Below, one piece after another: positions 1-9,274 of a stretch of DNA of 64,000 nt. The position numbers were made by a program, and so were the translations under genes. Positions within the stretch are counted from its first letter, which is position 1, and each line of letters starts with the position of its first letter. A model generated the notes under the pieces. The model was given only the letters and a program-made list of their open reading frames with translations, did not search any database and was not told the origin of the DNA. The stretch is taken from assembly GCA_003508835.1 (NCBI GenBank), contig PUFA01000718.1, forward strand, positions 40,050 to 104,049, written 5' to 3'. Source of the stretch: Eonycteris spelaea. Taxonomy: Eukaryota > Chordata > Mammalia > Chiroptera > Pteropodidae.

Positions 1-46
1 GCATCCTCGCAGCAGGCATACAACCCTGTTGGCCAAAAGAAAAAAA
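1..46 (+). repeat. Partial satellite unit at left edge (3' end only)
   Basis: Only the last 46 bases of a unit are present: the end of the CpG-retaining half in its cctcgcag form, then an A-tract interrupted by G (four A, G, seven A) at 35-46. It is cut by the window edge, not by a biological boundary. Confidence 0.95.
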
Positions 47-78
47 GTGGTCACTCAGGGCACACCTCACACAGCTGT

Positions 79-150
79 GGATCTGAGTTCTGATTCTGTC
101 CCTTGTGACCTTAGTGTTCAGCTCTCTGAGGCTCAGTTTTCCACCGGAAA
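79..150 (+). mobile_element. MIR-like SINE remnant, repeated in every unit (U1 copy)
   Basis: The order of blocks here resembles the MIR core: a GAGTTC-type stretch (85-90), TGTGACCTT (104-112), then CTCTCTGAGGCTCAGTTTT (122-140) followed by CC and an A-rich end. From memory, MIR has TGTGTGACCTTGGGCAAG, then CTCTCTGAGCCTCAGTTTCC, then an A-rich stretch, with similar spacing. Similarity may begin at GTGGT (47). MIR spread early in mammalian evolution, so the unit would have captured an old fragment and amplified it. The match is by eye and short. Chance or another CORE-SINE relative remains possible. Confidence 0.5.
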
Positions 151-258
151 AGCTCAGCAAAGGACCAGCAGGCCGAGCTCAGGCCCAAGGCTGAGGGAGG
201 GAGAGGCCTGGATTTCCTGCCAGATCTGGGGGCCAGGGCCCTGTTCTCCTCAAATCCA
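151..258 (+). other. CpG-poor GA/GC-rich segment of the unit (U1 copy)
   Basis: This segment holds short purine-rich runs (AGGGAGGGAGAGG, from about 194), a ten-base perfect palindrome CCAGATCTGG (220-229) with the BglII site, and GGGGGCCAGGGCCCTG just after it. It has one CpG (in GGCCGAGC). A recurrent variant shortens GGGGGCC to GGGGCC (for example U22, U24, U50, U51 and U107). I see no coding or RNA signal. Confidence 0.7.
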
Positions 259-316
259 CCATATACATATATGTGTAAGTCTATATGGACATATATATGC
301 ACATATATGTATATGG
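259..316. repeat. Perfect 17-bp inverted repeat in AT-rich DNA (U1 copy)
   Basis: The left arm CCATATACATATATGTG (259-275) and right arm CACATATATGTATATGG (300-316) are exact reverse complements across a 24-base spacer. The spacer contains GTCTATATGGAC, itself a near-palindrome with one G:T mismatch. The element could form a cruciform in supercoiled DNA or a long hairpin in RNA. It recurs in nearly every unit. Altered copies include U25 (14172-14190), U30 (near 17091), U39 (22261-22278), U41 (23411-23431), U43 (24571-24585), U52 (extra TA near 29826), U70 (TA lost near 40320) and U78 (G to A at about 45023). None of these shows a compensating change in the other arm. Confidence 0.9.
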
Positions 317-317
317 A

Positions 318-341
318 AGCGTTGGCAAAACGCTCTTTTTT
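318..341 (+). other. Six-bp hairpin followed by T6 (U1 copy)
   Basis: AGCGTT (318-323) pairs with AACGCT (329-334) across the loop GGCAA, and TTTTTT follows at 336-341 after one C. The shape resembles an intrinsic terminator. In a eukaryote the T6 alone would suffice as an RNA polymerase III stop. I find no convincing internal A and B box upstream, so no promoter supports Pol III transcription. The hairpin is present in nearly all units. T5 forms occur in U19 and U29, and U40 has lost the right arm (T8 at 22874-22881). Confidence 0.55.
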
Positions 342-617
342 GACGCCCGTTTCAAGCCCCAGGGGCGGATTTCTGAGAAATGGCTCACTTGCGGCACTTG
401 CAGAGGCTACCCGTGGCCTGGGCTCAGGGAGGGCAGGTTCAGGCATCGGCCGACCCTGGCTGCACATCTTGGGGGACCTTGGCCGGCACACAGGGCTCCT
501 TGGGGTCCAGACTGCGTCCCAGGGCACTCTCTGTCCTCAGGGCGCAGTCACGTTCCGCCACACAGCCCGCTTTGGGCCTTCCTTGCATCCTCCAGCAGGC
601 ATACAACCCTGTTGGCC
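342..617 (+). other. CpG-retaining half of the unit (U1 copy)
   Basis: This half holds 13 of the 17 CpGs of U1, and the hairpin just before it holds two more. It also contains an odd-length palindrome GCCCCAGGGGC (about 356-366), a NaeI-type GCCGGC, and the four non-A-tract variable sites: ccg/atg/absent (450-452), G5/G6 (from 471), ctcc or shorter (496-499), and c/cc/gc before the final cag (about 592). The end (CCTTCCTTGCATCCTCCAG, CAG) is pyrimidine-rich. I recognise no gene, RNA or known repeat in it. Confidence 0.7.
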
Positions 618-629
618 AAAAGAAAAAAA
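618..629 (+). repeat. Variable A-tract at unit end (U1 copy, G-interrupted)
   Basis: Every unit ends in an A-tract after TTGGCC, except U13, where it is replaced. Two types exist. Pure tracts run from 7 to 27 A, with clusters at about 11-13 and 19-25. The interrupted type has A4 (rarely A3), one G, then more A; 20 of 31 copies, counting the leading partial unit, are exactly A4-G-A7. The tract lies 5' of the MIR-like segment, so it is not that element's tail. Tract lengths above ~15 are prone to sequencing error. Confidence 0.9.
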
Positions 630-1213
630 GTGGTCACTCAGGGCACACCTCACACAGCTGTGGATCTGAGTTCTGATTCTGTCCCTTGTGACCTTAGTGT
701 TCAGCTCTCTGAGGCTCAGTTTTCCACCGGAAAAGCTCAGCAAAGGACCAGCAGGCCGAGCTCAGGCCCAAGGCTGAGGGAGGGAGAGGCCTGGATTTCC
801 TGCCAGATCTGGGGGCCAGGGCCCTGTTCTCCTCAAATCCACCATATACATATATGTGTAAGTCTATATGGACATATATATGCACATATATGTATATGGA
901 AGCGTTGGCAAAACGCTCTTTTTTGACGCCCGTTTCAAGCCCCAGGGGCGGATTTCTGAGAAATGGCTCACTTGCGGCACTTGCAGAGGCTACCCGTGGC
1001 CTGGGCTCAGGGAGGGCAGGTTCAGGCATCGGCCGACCCTGGCTGCACATCTTGGGGGACCTTGGCCGGCACACAGGGCTCCTTGGGTCCAGACTGCGTC
1101 CCAGGGCACTCTCTGTCCTCAGGGCGCAGTCACGTTCCGCCACACAGCCCGCTTTGGGCCTTCCTTGCATCCTCCCAGCAGGCATACAACCCTGTTGGCC
1201 AAAAAAAAAAAAA

Positions 1214-1779
1214 GTGGTCACTCAGGGCACACCTCACACAGCTGTGGATCTGAGTTCTGATTCTGTCCCTTGTGACCTTAGTGTTCAGCTCTCTGAGGCT
1301 CAGTTTTCCACCGGAAAAGCTCAGCAAAGGACCAGCAGGCCGAGCTCAGGCCCAAGGCTGAGGGAGGGAGAGGCCTGGATTTCCTGCCAGATCTGGGGGC
1401 CAGGGCCCTGTTCTCCTCAAATCCACCATATACATATATGTGTAAGTCTATATGGACATATATATGCACATATATGTATATGGAAGCGTTGGCAAAACGC
1501 TCTTTTTTGACGCCCGTTTCAAGCCCCAGGGGCGGATTTCTGAGAAATGGCTCACTTGCGGCACTTGCAGAGGCTACCCGTGGCCTGGGCTCAGGGAGGG
1601 CAGGTTCAGGCATCGGCCGACCCTGGCTGCACATCTTGGGGGCCTTGGCCGGCACACAGGGCTCCTTGGGGTCCAGACTGCGTCCCAGGGCACTCTCTGT
1701 CCTCAGGGCGCAGTTCCGCCACACAGCCCCGCTTTGGGCCTTCCTTGCACATCCTCCCAGCAAAAAAAAAAAAAAAAAA
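1214..1779 (+). repeat. Unit U3, shortened at its 3' end
   Basis: This unit lacks the GGCATACAACCCTGTTGGCC stretch before the A-tract, so A18 follows directly after CCCAGC (1762-1779). It also lacks CAC in CAGTCACGTTCC (near 1710) and the A of GGGGACC (near 1643), and has an extra CA in TTGCACATCC. The loss abuts the A-tract, as in U13, U16 and U88. Confidence 0.85.
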
Positions 1780-3526
1780 GTGGTCACTCAGGGCACACCT
1801 CACACAGCTGTGGATCTGAGTTCTGATTCTGTCCCTTGTGACCTTAGTGTTCAGCTCTCTGAGGCTCAGTTTTCCACCGGAAAAGCTCAGCAAAGGACCA
1901 GCAGGCCGAGCTCAGGCCCAAGGCTGAGGGAGGGAGAGGCCTGGATTTCCTGCCAGATCTGGGGGCCAGGGCCCTGTTCTCCTCAAATCCACCATATACA
2001 TATATGTGTAAGTCTATATGGACATATATATGCACATATATGTATATGGAAGCGTTGGCAAAACGCTCTTTTTTGACGCCCGTTTCAAGCCCCAGGGGCG
2101 GATTTCTGAGAAATGGCTCACTTGCGGCACTTGCAGAGGCTACCCGTGGCCTGGGCTCAGGGAGGGCAGGTTCAGGCATCGGCCGACCCTGGCTGCACAT
2201 CTTGGGGGACCTTGGCCGGCACACAGGGCTCCTTGGGGTCCAGACTGCGTCCCAGGGCACTCTCTGTCCTCAGGGCGCAGTCACGTTCCGCCACACAGCC
2301 CGCTTTGGGCCTTCCTTGCATCCTCCAGCAGGCATACAACCCTGTTGGCCAAAAAAAAAAAAAGTGGTCACTCAGGGCACACCTCACACAGCTGTGGATC
2401 TGAGTTCTGATTCTGTCCCTTGTGACCTTAGTGTTCAGCTCTCTGAGGCTCAGTTTTCCACCGGAAAAGCTCAGCAAAGGACCAGCAGGCCGAGCTCAGG
2501 CCCAAGGCTGAGGGAGGGAGAGGCCTGGATTTCCTGCCAGATCTGGGGGCCAGGGCCCTGTTCTCCTCAAATCCACCATATACATATATGTGTAAGTCTA
2601 TATGGACATATATATGCACATATATGTATATGGAAGCGTTGGCAAAACGCTCTTTTTTGACGCCCGTTTCAAGCCCCAGGGCGGATTTCTGAGAAATGGC
2701 TCACTTGCGGCACTTGCAGAGGCTACCCGTGGCCTGGGCTCAGGGAGGGCAGGTTCAGGCATCGGCCGACCCTGGCTGCACATCTTGGGGGGACCTTGGC
2801 CGGCACACAGGGCTCCTTGGGGTCCAGACTGCGTCCCAGGGCACTCTCTGTCCTCAGGGCGCAGTCACGTTCCGCCACACAGCCCGCTTTGGGCCTTCCT
2901 TGCATCCTCGCAGCAGGCATACAACCCTGTTGGCCAAAAAAAAAAAATGGTCACTCAGGGCACACCTCACACAGCTGTGGATCTGAGTTCTGATTCTGTC
3001 CCTTGTGACCTTAGTGTTCAGCTCTCTGAGGCTCAGTTTTCCACCGGAAAAGCTCAGCAAAGGACCAGCAGGCCGAGCTCAGGCCCAAGGCTGAGGGAGG
3101 GAGAGGCCTGGATTTCCTGCCAGATCTGGGGGCCAGGGCCCTGTTCTCCTCAAATCCACCATATACATATATGTGTAAGTCTATATGGACATATATATGC
3201 ACATATATGTATATGGAAGCGTTGGCAAAACGCTCTTTTTTGACGCCCGTTTCAAGCCCCAGGGGCGGATTTCTGAGAAATGGCTCACTTGCGGCACTTG
3301 CAGAGGCTACCCGTGGCCTGGGCTCAGGGAGGGCAGGTTCAGGCATCGGATGACCCTGGCTGCACATCTTGGGGGGACCTTGGCCGGCACACAGGGCTCC
3401 TTGGGGTCCAGACTGCGTCCCAGGGCACTCTCTGTCCTCAGGGCGCAGTCACGTTCCGCCACACAGCCCGCTTTGGGCCTTCCTTGCATCTCCTCAGCAG
3501 GCATAAACATGTTGGCCAAAAAAAAA

Positions 3527-4098
3527 GTGGTCACTCAGGGCACACCTCACACAGCTGTGGATCTGAGTTCTGATTCTGTCCCTTGTGACCTTAGTGTTCA
3601 GCTCTCTGAGGCTCAGTTTTCCACCGGAAAAGCTCAGCAAAGGACCAGCAGGCCGAGCTCAGGCCCAAGGCTGAGGGAGGGAGAGGCCTGGATTTCCTGC
3701 CAGATCTGGGGGCCAGGGCCCTGTTCTCCTCAAATCCACCATATACATATATGTGTAAGTCTATATGGACATATATATGCACATATATGTATATGGAAGC
3801 GTTGGCAAAACGCTCTTTTTTGACGCCCGTTTCAAGCCCCAGGGGCGGATTTCTGAGAAATGGCTCACTTGCGGCACTTGCAGAGGCTACCCGTGGCCTG
3901 GGCTCAGGGAGGGCAGTTCAGGCATCGGACCCTGGCTGCACATCTTGGGGGACCTTGGCCGGCACACAGGGCTCCTTGGGGTCCAGACTGCGTCCCAGGG
4001 CACTCTCTGTCCTCAGGGCGCAGTCACGTTCCGCCACACAGCCCGCTTTGGGCCTTCCTTGCATCCTCCCAGCAGGCATAAACCCTGGGAGAAAAAAA
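3527..4098 (+). repeat. Unit U7, short form with altered A-tract junction
   Basis: The unit lacks one G of GGGCAGG and has no ccg/atg bases (CATCGGACCC near 3923-3932). The usual CATACAACCCTGTTGGCC is replaced by CATAAACCCTGGGAG before only seven A (4092-4098), the shortest tract in the array. The preceding unit U6 has a related oddity, CATAAACATGTTGG (3502-3515) with nine A. Confidence 0.85.
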
Positions 4099-4600
4099 GT
4101 GGTCACTCAGGGCACACCTCACACAGCTGTGGATCTGAGTTCTGATCCCTTGTGACCTTAGTGTTCAGCTCTCTGAGGCTCAGTTTTCCACCGGAAAAGC
4201 TCAGCAAAGGACCAGCAGGCCGAGCTCAGGCCCAAGGCTGAGGGAGGGAGAGGCCTGGATTTCCTGCCAGATCTGGGGGCCAGGGCCCTGTTCTCCTCAA
4301 ATCCACCATATACATATATGTGTAAGTCTATATGGACATATATATGCACATATATGTATATGGAAGCGTTGGCAAAACGCTCTTTTTTGAACCCCCGTTT
4401 CTTCAACTACCCTGGCGGCTGCACAGGTCTTGGGGGGGACCTTGGCCGGCACACAGGGCTCCTTGGGGTCCAGACTGCGTCCCAGGGCACTCTCTGTCCT
4501 CAGGGCGCAGTCACGTTCCGCCACACAGCCCGCTTTGGGCCTTCCTTGCATCCTCCAGCAGGCATACAACCCTGTTGGCCAAAAAAAAAAAAAAAAAAAA
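4099..4600 (+). repeat. Unit U8, internal deletion/rearrangement (502 bp)
   Basis: Right after the T6, about 4389-4438 holds a scrambled short stretch (key pieces CCCCCGTTTC, TTCAACTACCCTGG, CGGCTGCACAGG, then G7) in place of roughly 130 bases, including the ATGGCTCAC anchor. The net loss is about 85-90 bp. There is also a five-base loss in GATTCTGTCCC (near 4141-4150). Pieces of the filler match parts of the lost segment (CCCGTTTC, ACCCTGGC, GGCTGCACA), so it looks like a deletion with patchy repair or a misassembly. Confidence 0.85.
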
Positions 4601-6965
4601 GTGGTCACTCAGGGCACACCTCACACAGCTGTGGATCTGAGTTCTGATTCTGTCCCTTGTGACCTTAGTGTTCAGCTCTCTGAGGCTCAGTTTTCCACCG
4701 GAAAAGCTCAGCAAAGGACCAGCAGGCCGAGCTCAGGCCCAAGGCTGAGGGAGGGAGAGGCCTGGATTTCCTGCCAGATCTGGGGGCCAGGGCCCTGTTC
4801 TCCTCAAATCCACCATATACATATATGTGTAAGTCTATATGGACATATATATGCACATATATGTATATGGAAGCGTTGGCAAAACGCTCTTTTTTGACGC
4901 CCGTTTCAAGCCCCAGGGGCGGATTTCTGAGAAATGGCTCACTTGCGGCACTTGCAGAGGCTACCCGTGGCCTGGGCTCAGGGAGGGCAGGTTCAGGCAT
5001 CGGATGACCCTGGCTGCACATCTTGGGGGACCTTGGCCGGCACACAGGGCTCCTTGGGGTCCAGACTGCGTCCCAGGGCACTCTCTGTCCTCAGGGCGCA
5101 GTCACGTTCCGCCACACAGCCCGCTTTGGGCCTTCCTTGCATCCTCCCAGCAGGCATACAACCCTGTTGGCCAAAAAAAAAAGTGGTCACTCAGGGCACA
5201 CCTCACACAGCTGTGGATCTGAGTTCTGATTCTGTCCCTTGTGACCTTAGTGTTCAGCTCTCTGAGGCTCAGTTTTCCACCGGAAAAGCTCAGCAAAGGA
5301 CCAGCAGGCCGAGCTCAGGCCCAAGGCTGAGGGAGGGAGAGGCCTGGATTTCCTGCCAGATCTGGGGGCCAGGGCCCTGTTCTCCTCAAATCCACCATAT
5401 ACATATATGTGTAAGTCTATATGGACATATATATGCACATATATGTATATGGAAGCGTTGGCAAAACGCTCTTTTTTGACGCCCGTTTCAAGCCCCAGGG
5501 GCGGATTTCTGAGAAATGGCTCACTTGCGGCACTTGCAGAGGCTACCCGTGGCCTGGGCTCAGGGAGGGCAGGTTCAGGCATCGGCCGACCCTGGCTGCA
5601 CATCTTGGGGGGACCTTGGCCGGCACACAGGGCTCCTTGGGGTCCAGACTGCGTCCCAGGGCACTCTCTGTCCTCAGGGCGCAGTCACGTTCCGCCACAC
5701 AGCCCGCTTTGGGCCTTCCTTGCATCCTCCAGCAGGCATACAACCCTGTTGGCCAAAAAAAAAAAAAAAAAAAAAAAAGTGGTCACTCAGGGCACACCTC
5801 ACACAGCTGTGGATCTGAGTTCTGATTCTGTCCCTTGTGACCTTAGTGTTCAGCTCTCTGAGGCTCAGTTTTCCACCGGAAAAGCTCAGCAAAGGACCAG
5901 CAGGCCGAGCTCAGGCCCAAGGCTGAGGGAGGGAGAGGCCTGGATTTCCTGCCAGATCTGGGGGCCAGGGCCCTGTTCTCCTCAAATCCACCATATACAT
6001 ATATGTGTAAGTCTATATGGACATATATATGCACATATATGTATATGGAAGCGTTGGCAAAACGCTCTTTTTTGACGCCCGTTTCAAGCCCCAGGGGCGG
6101 ATTTCTGAGAAATGGCTCACTTGCGGCACTTGCAGAGGCTACCCGTGGCCTGGGCTCAGGGAGGGCAGGTTCAGGCATCGGCCGACCCTGGCTGCACATC
6201 TTGGGGGGACCTTGGCCGGCACACAGGGCTCCTTGGGGTCCAGACTGCGTCCCAGGGCACTCTCTGTCCTCAGGGCGCAGTCACGTTCCGCCACACAGCC
6301 CGCTTTGGGCCTTCCTTGCATCCTCGCAGCAGGCATACAACCCTGTTGGCCAAAAAAAAAAAAAAAAGTGGTCACTCAGGGCACACCTCACACAGCTGTG
6401 GATCTGAGTTCTGATTCTGTCCCTTGTGACCTTAGTGTTCAGCTCTCTGAGGCTCAGTTTTCCACCGGAAAAGCTCAGCAAAGGACCAGCAGGCCGAGCT
6501 CAGGCCCAAGGCTGAGGGAGGGAGAGGCCTGGATTTCCTGCCAGATCTGGGGGCCAGGGCCCTGTTCTCCTCAAATCCACCATATACATATATGTGTAAG
6601 TCTATATGGACATATATATGCACATATATGTATATGGAAGCGTTGGCAAAACGCTCTTTTTTGACGCCCGTTTCAAGCCCCAGGGGCGGATTTCTGAGAA
6701 ATGGCTCACTTGCGGCACTTGCAGAGGCTACCCGTGGCCTGGGCTCAGGGAGGGCAGGTTCAGGCATCGGCCGACCCTGGCTGCACATCTTGGGGGGACC
6801 TTGGCCGGCACACAGGGCTCCTTGGGGTCCAGACTGCGTCCCAGGGCACTCTCTGTCCTCAGGGCGCAGTCACGTTCCGCCACACAGCCCGCTTTGGGCC
6901 TTCCTTGCATCCTCGCAGCAGGCATACAACCCTGTTGGCCAAAAAAAAAAAAAAAAAAAAAAAAA

Positions 6966-7525
6966 TGGTCACTCAGGGCACACCTCACACAGCTGTGGAT
7001 CTGAGTTCTGATTCTGTCCCTTGTGACCTTAGTGTTCAGCTCTCTGAGGCTCAGTTTTCCACCGGAAAAGCTCAGCAAAGGACCAGCAGGCCGAGCTCAG
7101 GCCCAAGGCTGAGGGAGGGAGAGGCCTGGATTTCCTGCCAGATCTGGGGGCCAGGGCCCTGTTCTCCTCAAATCCACCATATACATATATGTGTAAGTCT
7201 ATATGGACATATATATGCACATATATGTATATGGAAGCGTTGGCAAAACGCTCTTTTTTGACGCCCGTTTCAAGCCCCAGGGGCGGATTTCTGAGAAATG
7301 GCTCACTTGCGGCACTTGCAGAGGCTACCCGTGGCCTGGGCTCAGGAGGGCAGGTTCAGGCATCGGCCGACCCTGGCTGCACATCTTGGGGGGACCTTGG
7401 CCGGCACACAGGGCTCCTTGGGGTCCAGACTGCGTCCCAGGGCACTCTCTGTCCTCAGGGCGCAGTCACGTTCCGCCACACAGCCCGCTTTGGCCCCTTG
7501 CATCCTCCCAGCAAACAATAAAATG
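6966..7525 (+). repeat. Unit U13, A-tract replaced
   Basis: The unit begins with TGG (the leading G is lost). At its 3' end the usual CAGGCATACAACCC to A-tract is replaced by CAAACAATAAAATGGGGAAA (about 7512-7531), after which the next unit continues at CTCAGGG. An AATAAA hexamer (7517-7522) results; I treat it as a chance product of the junction. A deletion also shortens TTTGGGCCTTCC to TTTGGCC (near 7490-7500). Confidence 0.8.
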
Positions 7526-8707
7526 GGGAAAACTCAGGGCACACCTCACACAGCTGTGGATCTGAGTTCTGATTCTGTCCCTTGTGACCTTAGTGTTCAG
7601 CTCTCTGAGGCTCAGTTTTCCACCGGAAAAGCTCAGCAAAGGACCAGCAGGCCGAGCTCAGGCCCAAGGCTGAGGGAGGGAGAGGCCTGGATTTCCTGCC
7701 AGATCTGGGGGCCAGGGCCCTGTTCTCCTCAAATCCACCATATACATATATGTGTAAGTCTATATGGACATATATATGCACATATATGTATATGGAAGCG
7801 TTGGCAAAACGCTCTTTTTTGACGCCCGTTTCAAGCCCCAGGGGCGGATTTCTGAGAAATGGCTCACTTGCGGCACTTGCAGAGGCTACCCGTGGCCTGG
7901 GCTCAGGGAGGGCAGGTTCAGGCATCGGATGACCCTGGCTGCACATCTTGGGGGGACCTTGGCCGGCACACAGGGCTCCTTGGGGTCCAGACTGCGTCCC
8001 AGGGCACTCTCTGTCCTCAGGGCGCAGTCACGTTCCGCCACACAGCCCGCTTTGGGCCTTCCTTGCATCCTCCAGCAGGCATACAACCCTGTTGGCCAAA
8101 AAAAAAAAAAAAAAAAAAAAAGTGGTCACTCAGGGCACACCTCACACAGCTGTGGATCTGAGTTCTGATTCTGTCCCTTGTGACCTTAGTGTTCAGCTCT
8201 CTGAGGCTCAGTTTTCCACCGGAAAAGCTCAGCAAAGGACCAGCAGGCCGAGCTCAGGCCCAAGGCTGAGGGAGGGAGAGGCCTGGATTTCCTGCCAGAT
8301 CTGGGGGCCAGGGCCCTGTTCTCCTCAAATCCACCATATACATATATGTGTAAGTCTATATGGACATATATATGCACATATATGTATATGGAAGCGTTGG
8401 CAAAACGCTCTTTTTTGACGCCGCCGTTTCAAGCCCCAGGGGCGGATTTCTGAGAAATGGCTCACTTGCGGCACTTGCAGAGGCTACCCGTGGCCTGGGC
8501 TCAGGGAGGGCAGGTTCAGGCATCGGCGACCCTGGCTGCACATCTTGGGGGACCTTGGCCGGCACACAGGGCTCCTTGGGGTCCAGACTGCGTCCCAGGG
8601 CACTCTCTGTCCTCAGGGCGCAGTCACGTTCCGCCACACAGCCCGCTTTGGGCCTTCCTTGCATCCTCGCAGCAGGCATACAACCCTGTTGGCCAAAAAA
8701 AAAAAAA

Positions 8708-9274
8708 TGGTCACTCAGGGCACACCTCACACAGCTGTGGATCTGAGTTCTGATTCTGTCCCTTGTGACCTTAGTGTTCAGCTCTCTGAGGCTCAGTTTT
8801 CCACCGGAAAAGCTCAGCAAAGGACCAGCAGGCCGAGCTCAGGCCCAAGGCTGAGGGAGGGAGAGGCCTGGATTTCCTGCCAGATCTGGGGGCCAGGGCC
8901 CTGTTCTCCTCAAATCCACCATATACATATATGTGTAAGTCTATATGGACATATATATGCACATATATGTATATGGAAGCGTTGGCAAAACGCTCTTTTT
9001 TGACGCCCGTTTCAAGCCCCAGGGGCGGATTTCTGAGAAATGGCTCACTTGCGGCACTTGCAGAGGCTACCCGTGGCCTGGGCTCAGGAGGGCAGGTTCA
9101 GGCATCGGCCGACCCTGGCTGCACATCTTGGGGGACCTTGGCCGGCACACAGGGCTCCTTGGGGTCCAGACTGCGTCCCAGGGCACTCTCTGTCCTCAGG
9201 GCGCAGTCACGTTCCGCCACACAGCCCGCTTTGGGCCCCCCTTGCAGCATACAACCCTGAAAAAAAAAAAAAAA
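8708..9274 (+). repeat. Unit U16, shortened at the A-tract junction
   Basis: GGGCCTTCCTTGCATCC is reduced to GGGCCCCCCTTGCAGCATAC (9232-9251), and TTGGCC is missing, so A15 follows CCCTG directly (9260-9274). The next unit (U17, 9275) lacks ACTC in GTGGTCACTCAGG. Both sides of the A-tract are therefore altered in one event or region. Confidence 0.8.

Larger units (their letters stand above)
47..629 (+). repeat. Reference satellite unit U1 (583 bp)
   Basis: U1 is a clean example. Modules in order: MIR-like segment within 47-150; GA/GC-rich CpG-poor segment 151-258 with one BglII site (AGATCT, 222-227); AT-rich inverted repeat 259-316; hairpin plus T6 318-341; CpG-retaining half 342-617 with an EagI site (CGGCCG, 447-452) formed by the ccg variant; A-tract 618-629. 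Other intact units have the same offsets: the inverted repeat starts 212 bp, the hairpin 271 bp and the ATGGCTCAC anchor 333 bp after the unit start. BglII should cut most units once, giving a ~584-bp ladder; EagI should cut only ccg units. Confidence 0.95.

Noticed and set aside
318..341. Bacterial intrinsic terminator
   Set aside because: The shape fits, but the context is a eukaryotic satellite with no bacterial genes.
342..360. Possible CENP-B box (GCCCGTTTCAAGCCCCA)
   Set aside because: The reverse-strand CCCG..T half fits, but the CGAA half reads CCCC; about six of nine essential bases match. Not a functional box by the known consensus.
430..452. Pol III B-box in GGTTCAGGCATCGG
   Set aside because: Starts like GGTTCRA but lacks the required A and the downstream CC spacing, and no A-box lies at a suitable distance upstream.
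471..504. G-quadruplex from the G5/G6, GGG and GGGG runs
   Set aside because: Only three separated runs of three or more G lie close together, and the first loop is about 17 bases, outside the usual folding rules.
618..629. A-tract as the poly(A) tail of the MIR-like element
   Set aside because: It lies 5' of that element on the same strand, and MIR elements do not end in long poly(A). It could be the tail of another retroposed piece upstream, but I recognise none.
5247..5603. Recurrent 118-codon minus-strand frame within the unit core, identical in many units
   Set aside because: It does not cross the A-tract, so it stays open wherever the core is intact. Identity follows from satellite homogenisation. 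I see no start context, domain or codon-level constraint. Ribosome profiling or a substitution test on divergent copies would be needed to revive it.
7517..7522. AATAAA polyadenylation hexamer in U13
   Set aside because: Occurs in one rearranged junction only, with no upstream gene; a by-product of the altered A-tract.
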